NCBI RefSeq assembly: GCF_001612685.1
Contig: NZ_BDAY01000005.1
Coordinates: 1-64,000, forward strand
Source of the DNA: Nocardia altamirensis NBRC 108246
Lineage (GTDB): Bacteria; Actinomycetota; Actinomycetes; Mycobacteriales; Mycobacteriaceae
Reading direction: 5' to 3'
DNA length: 64,000 nt
The translations under genes and the position numbers were made by a program. This document shows positions 1 to 7,995 of the stretch, piece after piece; positions within the stretch are counted from its first letter, which is position 1, and every line of letters begins with the position of its first letter. Below the pieces are notes generated by a model that searched no databases, had not been told where the DNA came from, and was given only the letters and a program-made list of their open reading frames with translations.

Positions 1-502
1 CTAGGGCGTCCGGGTGGTCGCGGCGTAGGGCGCGGTGGAGTTCGCCTGCGCCGTATACGGTGCAGCGCGGGCCTCGACAGACCAGGATGTGGGACGTGTG
101 CTCGGGGATTTCGGACCAGGCTGGGCTGCGGAACGCACGGGGGCTTGCGGCGATGGCAGTGCCGTCTTCACGCATCATGGAACGCACGAGGTCGGCGAAT
201 GCCGGTGTGGTGTCGACGCTTTCGGTGATCCGAACGTCGAGCTCGCGGGCGCGGGTCTCTTTCCAGTTCGCTACGGCCCTGGCGATCCAGGTCTCCAGGT
301 AGCGGTCGCGAGGCACGGCCAGGGGAATCAGGGTGACCGGAATCTCTTGGCGGGCAGCGTCGTCGAGGGCCGTGTGGATGGTCGGCTCCCCCTGATCGAG
401 CAACGCATAGGTGATCCTGCAGGCATCGGCCAGACTCGCGACAGCGGCGAGGTCGACGCCCGACGGCGTCGGTCGCGCGACGAGGACATACCGGCGCGTC
501 AT
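1..502 (-). CDS. CbiX/SirB-like protein with start of a [2Fe-2S] ferredoxin-like segment (3' end cut by window edge)
   Basis: The reading frame is open from the ATG at 502 to the window edge (167 codons seen), so the C-terminus is missing. The N-terminal ~100 residues (beginning [15 protein letters not shown]) look like the chelatase-type fold of CbiX/SirB proteins, which insert metal into tetrapyrroles. Near the visible end is the segment HILVCRGPRC, which resembles the first cysteines of thioredoxin-like [2Fe-2S] ferredoxins. The start overlaps the stop of the upstream ATPase gene by ATGA, so it is the last visible gene of the riboswitch-controlled operon. A tetrapyrrole/cobalt role fits that control. 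The chelatase assignment is an inference; I did not see an unambiguous catalytic His pair. Confidence 0.6.
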   Translation of the reverse strand, partial: MTRRYVLVARPTPSGVDLAAVASLADACRITYALLDQGEPTIHTALDDAARQEIPVTLIPLAVPRDRYLETWIARAVANWKETRARELDVRITESVDTTPAFADLVRSMMREDGTAIAASPRAFRSPAWSEIPEHTSHILVCRGPRCTVYGAGELHRALRRDHPDAL

Positions 503-1287
503 GTCGTACCCACCGTGCGCCGGGCGGGGACCACCAGCGGTGTGCCGGTGATCGGATCTTCGATCACCGCACAGTCCAGGTCGAAGACCTCCGACACCAG
601 ATCGGCGCGCACGATCTGCGCGGGCGGGCCCTGTTGGACCACCCGGCCGTCCTTCATCGCCACGAGGTGATCGGCGTACCTGGCGGCCAGATTCAGGTCG
701 TGCAGCACCGCGATAATGGTGCGCGGCAACAGCTTCCGTAGGACGTCGAGGACATCCAGTTGGTGGGCGAGGTCGAGGAAGGTGGTCGGCTCGTCGAGCA
801 ACATCACCTCCGGGTCCTGCGCTATCGCCAGCGCGATCCACACTCGTTGCCGCTGCCCGCCGGACAGCTGGTCCATCGTCCGGTCGATGAGGTCGAGAGT
901 GTCGGTGGCCGCCAACGCGTTACGGACCGCGGTCGTGTCCTCCTCGGACCACTGCCGGAACCATCGTTGATGCGGATGGCGGCCGCGGCCGACGAGCTCG
1001 CCGACGGTGATCCCGTCCGGGGCAACGGGCTGCTGCGGCAGCATCCCGAGTCGCCGAGCAAGTACCCGCGCGGGCTGGTGTGCGATATCGGCACCGTCGA
1101 GCAGTACCGCGCCAGCGGCGGGCGGCATCAACCGTGCGAGACCCCGTAGCAGCGTGGACTTTCCGCAGCCGTTGCGGCCGACGATGACAGTGATCTGCCC
1201 TGCGGGGAATTCCACGGAGGCGTCGGTGACGATCACGGTGTCGCCGTAGGCGAGATCGAGTTCGGTGGTGGTGAGGTGTGCGGTCAT
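499..1287 (-). CDS. ABC transporter ATP-binding protein, FecE/BtuD type (probable corrinoid uptake)
   Basis: Cytoplasmic ATPase of 262 aa that powers a metal-chelate importer. Walker [10 protein letters not shown] is at 37-45, the signature LSGGQ at 141-145, and Walker B VMLLDE at 161-166, followed by a D-loop-like SFLD variant (TFLDLAHQ). Length and motifs fit the FepC/FecE/BtuD family. The start ATG overlaps the stop of the upstream permease (ATGA at 1284-1287), and its own stop overlaps the next gene, so all five operon genes are translationally coupled. The family alone would suggest ferric siderophores. The cobalamin riboswitch in front of the operon makes vitamin B12/cobinamide the likelier cargo. 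Confidence 0.88.
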   Translation of the reverse strand: MTAHLTTTELDLAYGDTVIVTDASVEFPAGQITVIVGRNGCGKSTLLRGLARLMPPAAGAVLLDGADIAHQPARVLARRLGMLPQQPVAPDGITVGELVGRGRHPHQRWFRQWSEEDTTAVRNALAATDTLDLIDRTMDQLSGGQRQRVWIALAIAQDPEVMLLDEPTTFLDLAHQLDVLDVLRKLLPRTIIAVLHDLNLAARYADHLVAMKDGRVVQQGPPAQIVRADLVSEVFDLDCAVIEDPITGTPLVVPARRTVGTT

Positions 1288-2351
1288 CCGGCGACTCCGA
1301 TTCGGGTTGCGCGGGCCAGGAGATAGACGAGGACGGGCGCGCCGAGGATCGCGGTCACGACGCCGACCGGCAGCTCCGCCGGGAACAGCCGTCTGGCCGC
1401 CAGATCGGCGGCCACCACCAGCAACGCCCCCGCGGCGGCCGCCGGTGCGAGTCCGGTGCAGCGTTCGGCGAGCAGCCGTCGCACAATCTGCGGTGCCACC
1501 AGGGCGACAAAGGCGATCGGCCCCGCCGCGGCGGTGGCAAGCGTCGCCGCAACGGCGGCCAGCACGATCAACGTGCCGCGGTCCGGACCACGACGTCCGG
1601 CAAGCGAATTCGCGAGCTCGTCACCCAGCTCGAGCAGTGGCAGCGATCGGCCGAGCATGATCAGCGGCGGTATGACCACCCCGAGCGCGGCGGCAGCGAA
1701 CCACACGTGCATCCAGTCGCGGTTGGCGAGACTGCCGGTGAGCCACATCGCCGCCGTATGCGCCTGATAGATGTTGGCGTGGGTCAGGATGTAGGCGATC
1801 GCCGAGGACAGCATGGCGGTGACGCCGATCCCGACGAGGACCAGCCGGTATCCGTCGAGGCCGTCCATCGTCGCCACCGCGACGATCAGCGCCATCGCCA
1901 CGAACGCGCCCGCCAGCGCGCCGCCGACCAGCGCGAGGCCGCTGCCGCCGAGCAGCACGCTCACCACGAGCGCACCCAACGACGCACCCGCATTGATGCC
2001 GATGATCTCCGGACTGACCAGTGGATTCGTCGCGATCCGCTGCAGCACCGCGCCGGACACCGCGAAGGCGGCACCGGTACACAGTCCGGTGAGCACGCGC
2101 GGTAGTCGATCGGCGACGACGACGTCGTATTCGATGAGCGTGCCACCACCACCGAGCACCCGCAGGACATCGCCGACGGTGAGCGGATAGTGGCCGATCG
2201 TGAGCGACCAGGCCGCCAGCGACAACGCCGCCGCCGTGCACACCACGGTGACGAGCACCGATCGACGATGCACCCGAAAGACGAGATGCTGTCCGGGAGA
2301 TCTCACAAGTATTGTGCCGCTGGGTAATACGCTGCGTTCGAGGAGCGTCAC
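1284..2351 (-). CDS. FecCD-family ABC transporter permease 2 (probable corrinoid uptake)
   Basis: Membrane permease of 355 aa with about nine hydrophobic segments. Typical FecCD blocks are visible: RLPRVLTGLCTGAAFAVSGA near residue 80, NPLVSPEIIGINAGASLGA near 110, and the C-terminal GPIAFVALVAPQIVRRL loop that docks the ATPase. A longer open frame runs upstream, but that part overlaps the first permease and is not coding. The GTG at 2351 overlaps the stop of permease 1 (GTGA), which fixes the start. It pairs with the preceding permease, presumably as a heterodimer, unlike the BtuC homodimer of enteric bacteria. Confidence 0.85.
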   Translation of the reverse strand: MTLLERSVLPSGTILVRSPGQHLVFRVHRRSVLVTVVCTAAALSLAAWSLTIGHYPLTVGDVLRVLGGGGTLIEYDVVVADRLPRVLTGLCTGAAFAVSGAVLQRIATNPLVSPEIIGINAGASLGALVVSVLLGGSGLALVGGALAGAFVAMALIVAVATMDGLDGYRLVLVGIGVTAMLSSAIAYILTHANIYQAHTAAMWLTGSLANRDWMHVWFAAAALGVVIPPLIMLGRSLPLLELGDELANSLAGRRGPDRGTLIVLAAVAATLATAAAGPIAFVALVAPQIVRRLLAERCTGLAPAAAAGALLVVAADLAARRLFPAELPVGVVTAILGAPVLVYLLARATRIGVAG

Positions 2352-3346
2352 AGTGCCGCCACCTTCCGATTGCGCACGAGATAGAGGAAGAACGGCGATC
2401 CGGCGAACGCGGTGATGATGCCGACCTGGATTTCCTGTGGCTGGGCGACGACCCGTCCGAGAATGTCGGCGAGCAGCAACAGGATCGGTCCGAGCACGGC
2501 ACACCAGACCAGCACCCACCGATAGTCCTGTCCGGCGAAGGCACGGGCGATATGCGGAATGACCAGTCCGACAAAGGCGATCGGCCCGGCGATGGCCACC
2601 GCCGACCCCGCGAGCAGCACGACGGTCAACGCGCCTGCCGCGCGCACCACGATGAGCCGCGTGCCGAGCGTGCGCGCCATGTCGTCGCCCATGGCGATGG
2701 CGTTCAGCGGCCGCGACACCGCCAGCGCCAGCACCGCGCCGACGGCGATGAAAGGTACGATCGCCCCGACGGATTCGAGGCTGGCGCGGGTCAACGATCC
2801 GACCACCCAGAATCGGAAATTGTCGAGGGTGCTCCGGTCGAGCAGGGTGATCGCCGTGGTGATCGATCCGCACAGCGCGGTGCACGCCGCGCCGGCCAGC
2901 ACCAGCTTCACCGGTGTCGCACCGCCGAATCCCAGTGAGCCGAGGGTGTATACGAAGGCGGCGGCGACCGCGGCACCGACGAAGGCGAACCAGACGAAGA
3001 CCGCAGGCGCGGTCAAACCCAGTGCGCCCATGGCGATCACGATGGCCAGCGAGGCGCCCGCGTTGATGCCGAGCAGGCCTGGCCCGGCCAGCGGGTTACG
3101 GGTCAGTCCCTGCATGACGGCTCCGGCCAGCGCGAGCGCGACGCCGGCGAGCAGGCCGGCGACGGTCCTCGGCAGCCGGATGTATCGCACGATCCGGTCG
3201 GCGTCACTACCGCCGAAATCGGTGAACGCGGTGACCGCCTGATCGAGCGTGAGCGGGTGCGTGCCGACCAAGACGGATGCGACGCAGACAGCGGCGAGCA
3301 CGGCACCGGCGACGACCAGGCCGGTGCCGCGCGCAGTGCGCGTCAC
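2348..3346 (-). CDS. FecCD-family ABC transporter permease 1 (probable corrinoid uptake)
   Basis: Membrane permease of 332 aa. It has the family blocks RLPRTVAGLLAGVALALAGA, NPLAGPGLLGINAGASLAI and the ATPase-docking GPIAFVGLVIPHIARAF loop. An open frame extends about 67 codons upstream, but that part lies over the 3' end of the SBP gene. The GTG at 3346 overlaps the SBP stop (GTGA) and gives a normal FecD-type N-terminus (TRTARGTGLVVAGAVLA). It should form the transmembrane channel with permease 2. Substrate is inferred from the riboswitch rather than from sequence. Confidence 0.85.
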   Translation of the reverse strand: MTRTARGTGLVVAGAVLAAVCVASVLVGTHPLTLDQAVTAFTDFGGSDADRIVRYIRLPRTVAGLLAGVALALAGAVMQGLTRNPLAGPGLLGINAGASLAIVIAMGALGLTAPAVFVWFAFVGAAVAAAFVYTLGSLGFGGATPVKLVLAGAACTALCGSITTAITLLDRSTLDNFRFWVVGSLTRASLESVGAIVPFIAVGAVLALAVSRPLNAIAMGDDMARTLGTRLIVVRAAGALTVVLLAGSAVAIAGPIAFVGLVIPHIARAFAGQDYRWVLVWCAVLGPILLLLADILGRVVAQPQEIQVGIITAFAGSPFFLYLVRNRKVAAL

Positions 3347-4380
3347 CGCCGGAACAGATCGGGATGGATCAGTTCGGCGACGAGCTCGGTCGCGTGGGCG
3401 ATGCGGACACCGGCGGCCCGATCGGCGAACAGGAACGGATGCACCGCGCCCTTGCGGACGGCAGTCAGATTGGCGAAGGCCGGGTTGCCGACGATCTTGT
3501 CGGCCTGTGGCTGAGCATCGGCGCGCGTATAGGTTGCCTTGCAACACATGCTGGTCAGAATGATGTCGGGGTCGCGGGCGATCAGCTGTTCGGCGCCGAT
3601 CTGAACGTTACGGCGTTCGGTGAGATCGGCGAAGGCATTCACCCCGCCCGCGGCGTCGATGATCCGAGTGACGAAGTCGATGCCGCCCGCGACGGTGTAG
3701 GAACCGTCGTCCTTCGGCGTGACGACCGCGACGCGCGGCTTCGGCGCGCTACCCACTTTCGCGCGCACCGCGTCGATCCGCGCACCGAGTTGCGTGACCA
3801 CCGATTCGGCACGCTCGGACACACCCCACAGCGCGCCGAGATCGCGCAGATCCGCATACACGTTCTCGAATCGCACGGTCGCCGGGTCGATCGCCTCGTC
3901 AGCGAGCCCGTCCGCGCTCGGGCACAGCGGGCTCACGATCCACGTCCGCACGCCGAGGTCGTGCAGGCTCGCGCGGGTGCCGACGCTGGACGACGACGAC
4001 TTGGCGAACACACCGTTGAAGCCGGACAGCACGAAGTCGGGGTTCTTCGAGAGCAGTTCGTCGCGACTCGGCAACTTCTCGACATAGGTCGTTTTCGCCT
4101 GCGCGGCCTGATATTCGGGCAGCACCGCGGAATCCAGGAACGCCGTCGTCACCAGCCGATCGGTGACGCCGAGCGCGTGCGCGATCTCGATCGACGGTTG
4201 GTAGGCCGCATAGATCCGCTGGGGAGGTCCACCGACGCCGACGTCGATCCCGCAGTTCGCGCGGGTGACAGCGGTGGCGTCGTTGGTCGCCGGTCCTGGT
4301 TGCGCACCGCAACCAGCCAGCACGATCGCACAGGCGACCAGCGCACCACTACGTAGGCGCGCGAAAACAGATGGGGTCAA
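3343..4380 (-). CDS. Lipoprotein substrate-binding protein, BtuF/FecB type (probable corrinoid binding)
   Basis: Extracytoplasmic binding lipoprotein of the metal-chelate class (345 aa from the chosen start). The signal peptide (residues 1-23) ends in a lipobox LAGC with lipidated Cys at 24. The rest shows the two-lobe class III pattern: IYAAYQPSIEIAHALGV near the N-terminus, NPDFVLSGFNG in the middle, and KIVGNPAFANLTAVRKGAVHPF near the end. The frame stays open upstream to 4482, but that part is the riboswitch. The TTG at 4380 sits 8 nt after GGAAGG and gives a proper signal peptide, so I prefer it; the start is not certain. First gene of the coupled operon. Confidence 0.78.
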   Translation of the reverse strand: MTPSVFARLRSGALVACAIVLAGCGAQPGPATNDATAVTRANCGIDVGVGGPPQRIYAAYQPSIEIAHALGVTDRLVTTAFLDSAVLPEYQAAQAKTTYVEKLPSRDELLSKNPDFVLSGFNGVFAKSSSSSVGTRASLHDLGVRTWIVSPLCPSADGLADEAIDPATVRFENVYADLRDLGALWGVSERAESVVTQLGARIDAVRAKVGSAPKPRVAVVTPKDDGSYTVAGGIDFVTRIIDAAGGVNAFADLTERRNVQIGAEQLIARDPDIILTSMCCKATYTRADAQPQADKIVGNPAFANLTAVRKGAVHPFLFADRAAGVRIAHATELVAELIHPDLFRR

Positions 4381-4404
4381 GGTGACCGCCTTCCAGGTCC
4401 TCGT

Positions 4405-4605
4405 GGAAACGGGTACTGCGTAGCCGTGGCCGGTCTCCTGGCTGACGGGCTGTCGCGCGACGGATCTACCTTCCCAGAGCACAAGTGCCCCAGTGGCTCC
4501 GGAGGAATCGCTTCCTCCGGACCGATCCGTCGCTCCCGATCACAGTGGCGAGGGCCGCACCGGTACCACACCGGTTTCCCGAACACCACGGCTGCGCGGA
4601 CTGTA
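4405..4605 (-). promoter_or_regulatory. Cobalamin (AdoCbl) riboswitch
   Basis: Read on the minus strand, this leader carries the conserved cobalamin riboswitch elements in order: GGGAAACCGGTGTGG around 4567-4580, GCCACTG segments around 4541-4550 and 4490-4499, and CTGGGAAGG around 4466-4477. It ends with the B12 box AGCCAGGAGACCGGCC at 4428-4443. It lies between the StrR-like gene and the binding-protein gene on the same strand. It is expected to lower expression of the five-gene uptake operon when adenosylcobalamin is plentiful. Boundaries are approximate (about 10-20 nt each side). I could not tell whether it works by termination or by hiding the ribosome binding site. Confidence 0.92.
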
Positions 4606-4658
4606 CCAAGCCCCCTCCGAAATCGGACAATGCGAACCTGACTTGCCCTCGGACCGCG

Positions 4659-5720
4659 CTAGAGCTGGTTGAGCCGTTCGGCGAACTTGAGCCAGTCGTT
4701 GGCGATCGTGCCCGCCAGTTGGGCAACGGTTTTCGTGCAGTGATCGGGGACGCCGACGGCGAGCGCGTCCCATTCCTGCTCGGTCGGGTGCGCCGCCAAT
4801 CGGCGAAGCAGCGCGCGGCCCGGTTCGGTGAAGCGCAGTGACGGATCGGTCCGCAGACCCTGGATCAGCACCGTCGGGTCTTTCAGTTCATTCGTGGTCT
4901 GGGGACCGCACGGCTTCTTCTTCGTCGCCTTCGCGACGTCAGTATGTCGGCGCGGTACCGGCTCCTCGCCCCGCCTGATCCGTTGGCGCACATCATGTGC
5001 CGTGCCGACGGAGACACCGGCGGCCTTGGCCAGCTCACGGATCGGCGCCTCGGGCATGTCCGCGATCAGCTCGCCCACCCGCCGCCGACCATCGTCGGCG
5101 CTCAACGAGCGCGCCCTGCCGTCGCGCCCCATCCTGATGTTCGACTGGCCATCTTGGTCAGTTGAACTCAGCCGTATCCGGCCGACGGTGCCGTGGCCAA
5201 GACCGACAGTCGCCGCGATAGCACGATCAGACCATTCGGGAAATTGAGCGAGTATTCGCGTTGCCGCGGCTCGGCGATCGGACAATGACAAAGGCAGGCC
5301 GTGACTATTGTTCATTCGCACAGACAATACGAATGCTTCATGGTCCGTTCCGTCGAAAAGTTGCGCCCGAATCGTCGTTGCGCCACGCAACACAGCCGCT
5401 TTCACCCGGTGGATGCCGTCGATGACGCGCATCGTCTTCTTGTGTATCAGGATCGGCGGCAGCACCGCATCGACCTCGGCCAGCGCCCGGATATGTTCGA
5501 CGTTCTCGCCGAGAATGCGTGGCGAGCCTGCGAGAGCAAGGGTCTCCAAACGGATTTCGACGACACCACTGACGTTCGCGCATTCGTAGCGCCCCGGCAG
5601 TACCACCTGGAATCGGCCATCGGAGGAGTCGCCGCCGAACGGTTCGACCGCCGCGGACCGTATCGCCGCAGGCAAACCCACCTCCCGAAGCACAGGTGTG
5701 GATGTCAACCCTTCCATCAT
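4659..5720 (-). CDS. StrR-like transcriptional regulator with ParB/Srx-type domain
   Basis: 353 aa. Residues about 55-150 form a ParB/Srx-type domain, with VEHIRALAEV, the pattern LIHKKTMRVIDGIHR (92-105) and VKAAVLRG. Two helix-turn-helix-like stretches follow: WSDRAIAATVGLGHGTVGRIR near 160-180 and IRELAKAAGVSVGTAHDVRQR near 225-245. This is the layout of StrR/NovG-type pathway-specific activators rather than of chromosome-partition ParB. No ParA gene or antibiotic cluster is adjacent, so its target is unknown. A GAGAGGGA box precedes two consecutive ATGs (5720 and 5717). The gene ends about 55 bp before the cobalamin riboswitch on the same strand. Confidence 0.72.
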   Translation of the reverse strand: MMEGLTSTPVLREVGLPAAIRSAAVEPFGGDSSDGRFQVVLPGRYECANVSGVVEIRLETLALAGSPRILGENVEHIRALAEVDAVLPPILIHKKTMRVIDGIHRVKAAVLRGATTIRAQLFDGTDHEAFVLSVRMNNSHGLPLSLSDRRAAATRILAQFPEWSDRAIAATVGLGHGTVGRIRLSSTDQDGQSNIRMGRDGRARSLSADDGRRRVGELIADMPEAPIRELAKAAGVSVGTAHDVRQRIRRGEEPVPRRHTDVAKATKKKPCGPQTTNELKDPTVLIQGLRTDPSLRFTEPGRALLRRLAAHPTEQEWDALAVGVPDHCTKTVAQLAGTIANDWLKFAERLNQL

Positions 5721-6213
5721 GGTTCCCTCTCTACAACACTCTCAACACTGAGCAGCCGCCGCGTAGGCGGCCCAACACATTTCACAGACGAAGCGCAACA
5801 CCGAGCACGGCCGTCTGGCGGGCGGCCGAGCACGCAAGATATTCGCAATACTTTCTGGCGGAATCAAACTGGCGACGACAGCGATGTCCGAGAATTCACT
5901 TCGTGTTCGCTCCGGTACCACAATCGCTGTCGGTGAACCCGACGCAGACAGGTCGGTCTTCGACGAATATCCCTTTACCCCAAGGGAATTGACGTACCAA
6001 GTGCCGCGAGAGCGGCATCGCCGACGCGGAGCGCCGCGCGGCCGACATAGGTACGGCTTAGCTAACCCCTTCTGATCGCGTCACGGACAGCACGCACTCT
6101 GCCCGACCTTCGCCGGGGACTGTACCGGAGAAAACTTCCAGCTCGAACGACGGCTGCCGCGCCCGGCAACCGCTCCCGCACTACGTCTTCGACCCGCCGG
6201 GTCGCACCTCGAG
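5721..6213. other. Intergenic stretch, no convincing gene
   Basis: About 490 bp between two minus-strand genes. The part nearest 5721-6000 is less GC-rich than its surroundings, as expected for the promoter of the StrR-like gene. A 63-codon plus-strand frame (5884-6075) has no ribosome binding site or recognisable family, and I do not call it. No strong hairpin was seen. Confidence 0.5.
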
Positions 6214-7005
6214 TCAGCGCTTGTCGCGCTGACCTTCGGCGAGCTGTTCGCTGGTCTTGTCGGCACCGACGCGGCGTTGCACGGCGGCGACCAGACCGGG
6301 CGCGACACCGGCGAACATGGCGGTCAGGCGCAGCGGTAGCGGCGCAACGTCCACCTCGGCCCGGTTCTTGTCGATGGCGCGAATGGCCGCCTTCGCCACG
6401 TCTTCCGGCGCGCGGGTGCCGACACCGAGCGGCAGGGACGCGCCGGAATCGGCGAACATGCCCGCGTCCCTGATATAGCCGGGGAACACCGTCGAGACGC
6501 CAACGTTGTGCGGTCGCAAGTCCTCTCGCAGCGCGAGCGCGAAACCGCGCATCCCGAACTTGGTTGCGTTGTAGAGCGACGCCTGCCTGGACGCGGTCTT
6601 CCCGGACAGTGACGAGATGAAGACCAGGTGCCCACGCCGCCGAGCCACCATCTGTTCGGCGGCCAGCTTCGCCATGATGATCGGCGCACGAAGGTTGACA
6701 TCGAGCGCGCGATCGACCTCGCCGACGGAATAGTCCGGCAACAGCCCCATGGCGGGCAGCGCGGCATTGGCCACGACCACATCGATCTCGCCCGCCGCGG
6801 CAAGCAGTTTCTCGATCCCGTCCCGGTCGGCCAGATCGGCGGGGATAGCACGGCCGCCGAGCCGCTCGGCCAGCGGCGCGAGCACGTCGGCCCGACGCCC
6901 GGTCAGCACCACCTCGCCGCCGCGCGCGGCGAACGCCTCCGCCAACGACCGGCCGATCCCGCCGGTGGCCCCCGTCACCAACACCCGCGCGCCCCGCAGT
7001 TCCAT
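6214..7005 (-). CDS. Short-chain dehydrogenase/reductase (SDR family)
   Basis: NAD(P)-dependent oxidoreductase of 263 aa. The nucleotide-binding glycine motif TGATGGIG is at about 10-17, the NAA motif (VVANAALP) near 85, and the catalytic Ser (FISSLSG) followed by YNATK (Tyr-x-x-x-Lys) near 150. The C-terminal basic segment (PLPLRLTAMFAGVAPGLVAAVQRRVGA) is common in mycobacterial-type SDRs. The frame is open to 7077, but ATG 7005 has GGGAG seven bases upstream and starts just before the Rossmann strand, so I chose it. The substrate cannot be read from the sequence, and neighbours give no clear pathway. Confidence 0.85.
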   Translation of the reverse strand: MELRGARVLVTGATGGIGRSLAEAFAARGGEVVLTGRRADVLAPLAERLGGRAIPADLADRDGIEKLLAAAGEIDVVVANAALPAMGLLPDYSVGEVDRALDVNLRAPIIMAKLAAEQMVARRRGHLVFISSLSGKTASRQASLYNATKFGMRGFALALREDLRPHNVGVSTVFPGYIRDAGMFADSGASLPLGVGTRAPEDVAKAAIRAIDKNRAEVDVAPLPLRLTAMFAGVAPGLVAAVQRRVGADKTSEQLAEGQRDKR

Positions 7006-7111
7006 CGCAAATCTCCCGATCCTCGACGAGCCCACCCCAACCCACCTTACGGACGCGAGGAATTGCCCACCGAACACTGGCCACGCGGGCGCATCAGCAC
7101 CTCGTCGAAGA

Positions 7112-7336
7112 TTACCGCGCTATTGCGCAGAACTCCTTGGTGTCGTGCCGTTCTTGGCGGCCGGTGCGCGGCACATGCGGCAGATAGCGGGTCGGCGGGT
7201 GCGGTGCGGCCGGCCGTTCGACGCACTGAGCGAAGACGTGATCGACACCGGCGAGGCAGTGGGGGCAACGCCGATCGGGGTGACCGGCGGGGACAGTCGC
7301 GATTCGCTGAATCGGTTCGGTGCTGAAGTTCGCCAC
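7112..7336 (-). CDS. Small hypothetical protein with Cys/His cluster
   Basis: 74 aa from a GTG start preceded by GGAGAG nine bases upstream. It has no recognised family. A CPHC pair near residue 24 with a later Cys (FAQCVE) and several His and Pro residues could bind zinc, but this is weak. It lies just upstream of the SDR gene on the same strand, so the two may share a transcript. Overlapping frames exist on both strands; this one has the best start signal. It may still be non-coding. Confidence 0.4.
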   Translation of the reverse strand: MANFSTEPIQRIATVPAGHPDRRCPHCLAGVDHVFAQCVERPAAPHPPTRYLPHVPRTGRQERHDTKEFCAIAR

Positions 7337-7712
7337 GATGTCTATCTCTCCGTGAGTGCCTAGATGATCCTGCCTCCATCTGACTGGTCGCTTGCTCTGC
7401 TGCCGCCGTTACCGGGGGAATCGGCTACTACGCAGGAGTTAACGCCAGCTTCAATTCACCTCAGCATTGCTGATCAATAACTGATCGGGTGATGATCACG
7501 CTTCGTCGCCTCGGCGGAGCGGTGGCCAGTTATCCAAAACCGACCAGTAGGTCCATGGAGTGCGCGGGCAGTGATGACGTGACATGAACCTGGTACCGGT
7601 CGAGAGATACCTGTCACACTCCTTCGACGTTTCGAGGCCAAAGTCACAGGTGGAGGCCATTTTGCGTGGATCTAAGCCTCACTTTTGAGACATTCCGGAC
7701 GCATTCTTCCAT

Positions 7713-7742
7713 TTGACAGATTTAGGCGTGGCTAACTTAAGC
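7713..7742 (+). promoter_or_regulatory. Iron box (IdeR/DmdR-type operator) over a promoter
   Basis: Positions 7722-7740 read TTAGGCGTGGCTAACTTAA. This matches 15 of 19 positions of the IdeR/DmdR consensus TTAGGTTAGGCTAACCTAA, including both outer half-site cores. A TTGACA -35 hexamer lies at 7713-7718, and the box covers the spacer and probable -10 (CTTAAG or TTAAGC at 7736-7742). Holo-repressor bound here would block the promoter when iron is sufficient. It faces the siderophore operon beginning at 7996. Confidence 0.75.
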
Positions 7743-7995
7743 TCTAGCGTTGTGACCTTGCCAGACACGACCCGAGCTACCCCGGTGTTGCCGCGAAACT
7801 CGGTGCTGGTCAGCGGGTTTGCCGTACTGCTGCTGCGCATTCTGCAACGCCCGGCGTTCGGCGCACGCTCGGTGCCTGTGCCGATCACCCCGGAGACGGT
7901 CTGACCGCGCCGCGGCCGCACCCAAGGCCCACTCCACAACGTCGCCCCACCCGACAGGCGACGTCGTTTCACCCAACCAGAAATGAGGACGAAAC
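7743..7995 (+). other. Long 5' leader of the siderophore operon
   Basis: About 250 nt separate the iron-box promoter from the first start codon, an unusual length for this type of operon. A 63-codon frame (7713-7904) begins inside the promoter and is unlikely to be a gene. I see no known riboswitch motif. The stretch 7337-7712 upstream also contains nothing I can call. Confidence 0.4.

Noticed and set aside
35..670. 211-codon plus-strand frame at the left edge
   Set aside because: Shadow of the minus-strand CbiX-like gene and ATPase; composition is Arg/Gly-rich without any family pattern.
1284..2885. 533-codon minus-strand frame as one long permease
   Set aside because: Its first 178 codons overlap permease 1 in another frame; the GTGA overlap at 2348-2351 gives a normal FecCD start.
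499..4380. Reading the left transporter operon as ferric-siderophore uptake
   Set aside because: Families fit, but a clear cobalamin riboswitch directly precedes the first gene.
5884..6075. 63-codon plus-strand frame before the SDR gene
   Set aside because: No ribosome binding site, no family, Arg-rich end; intergenic DNA is the simpler reading.
7713..7904. 63-codon frame starting inside the iron-box promoter
   Set aside because: Starts upstream of the likely transcription start; no ribosome binding site.
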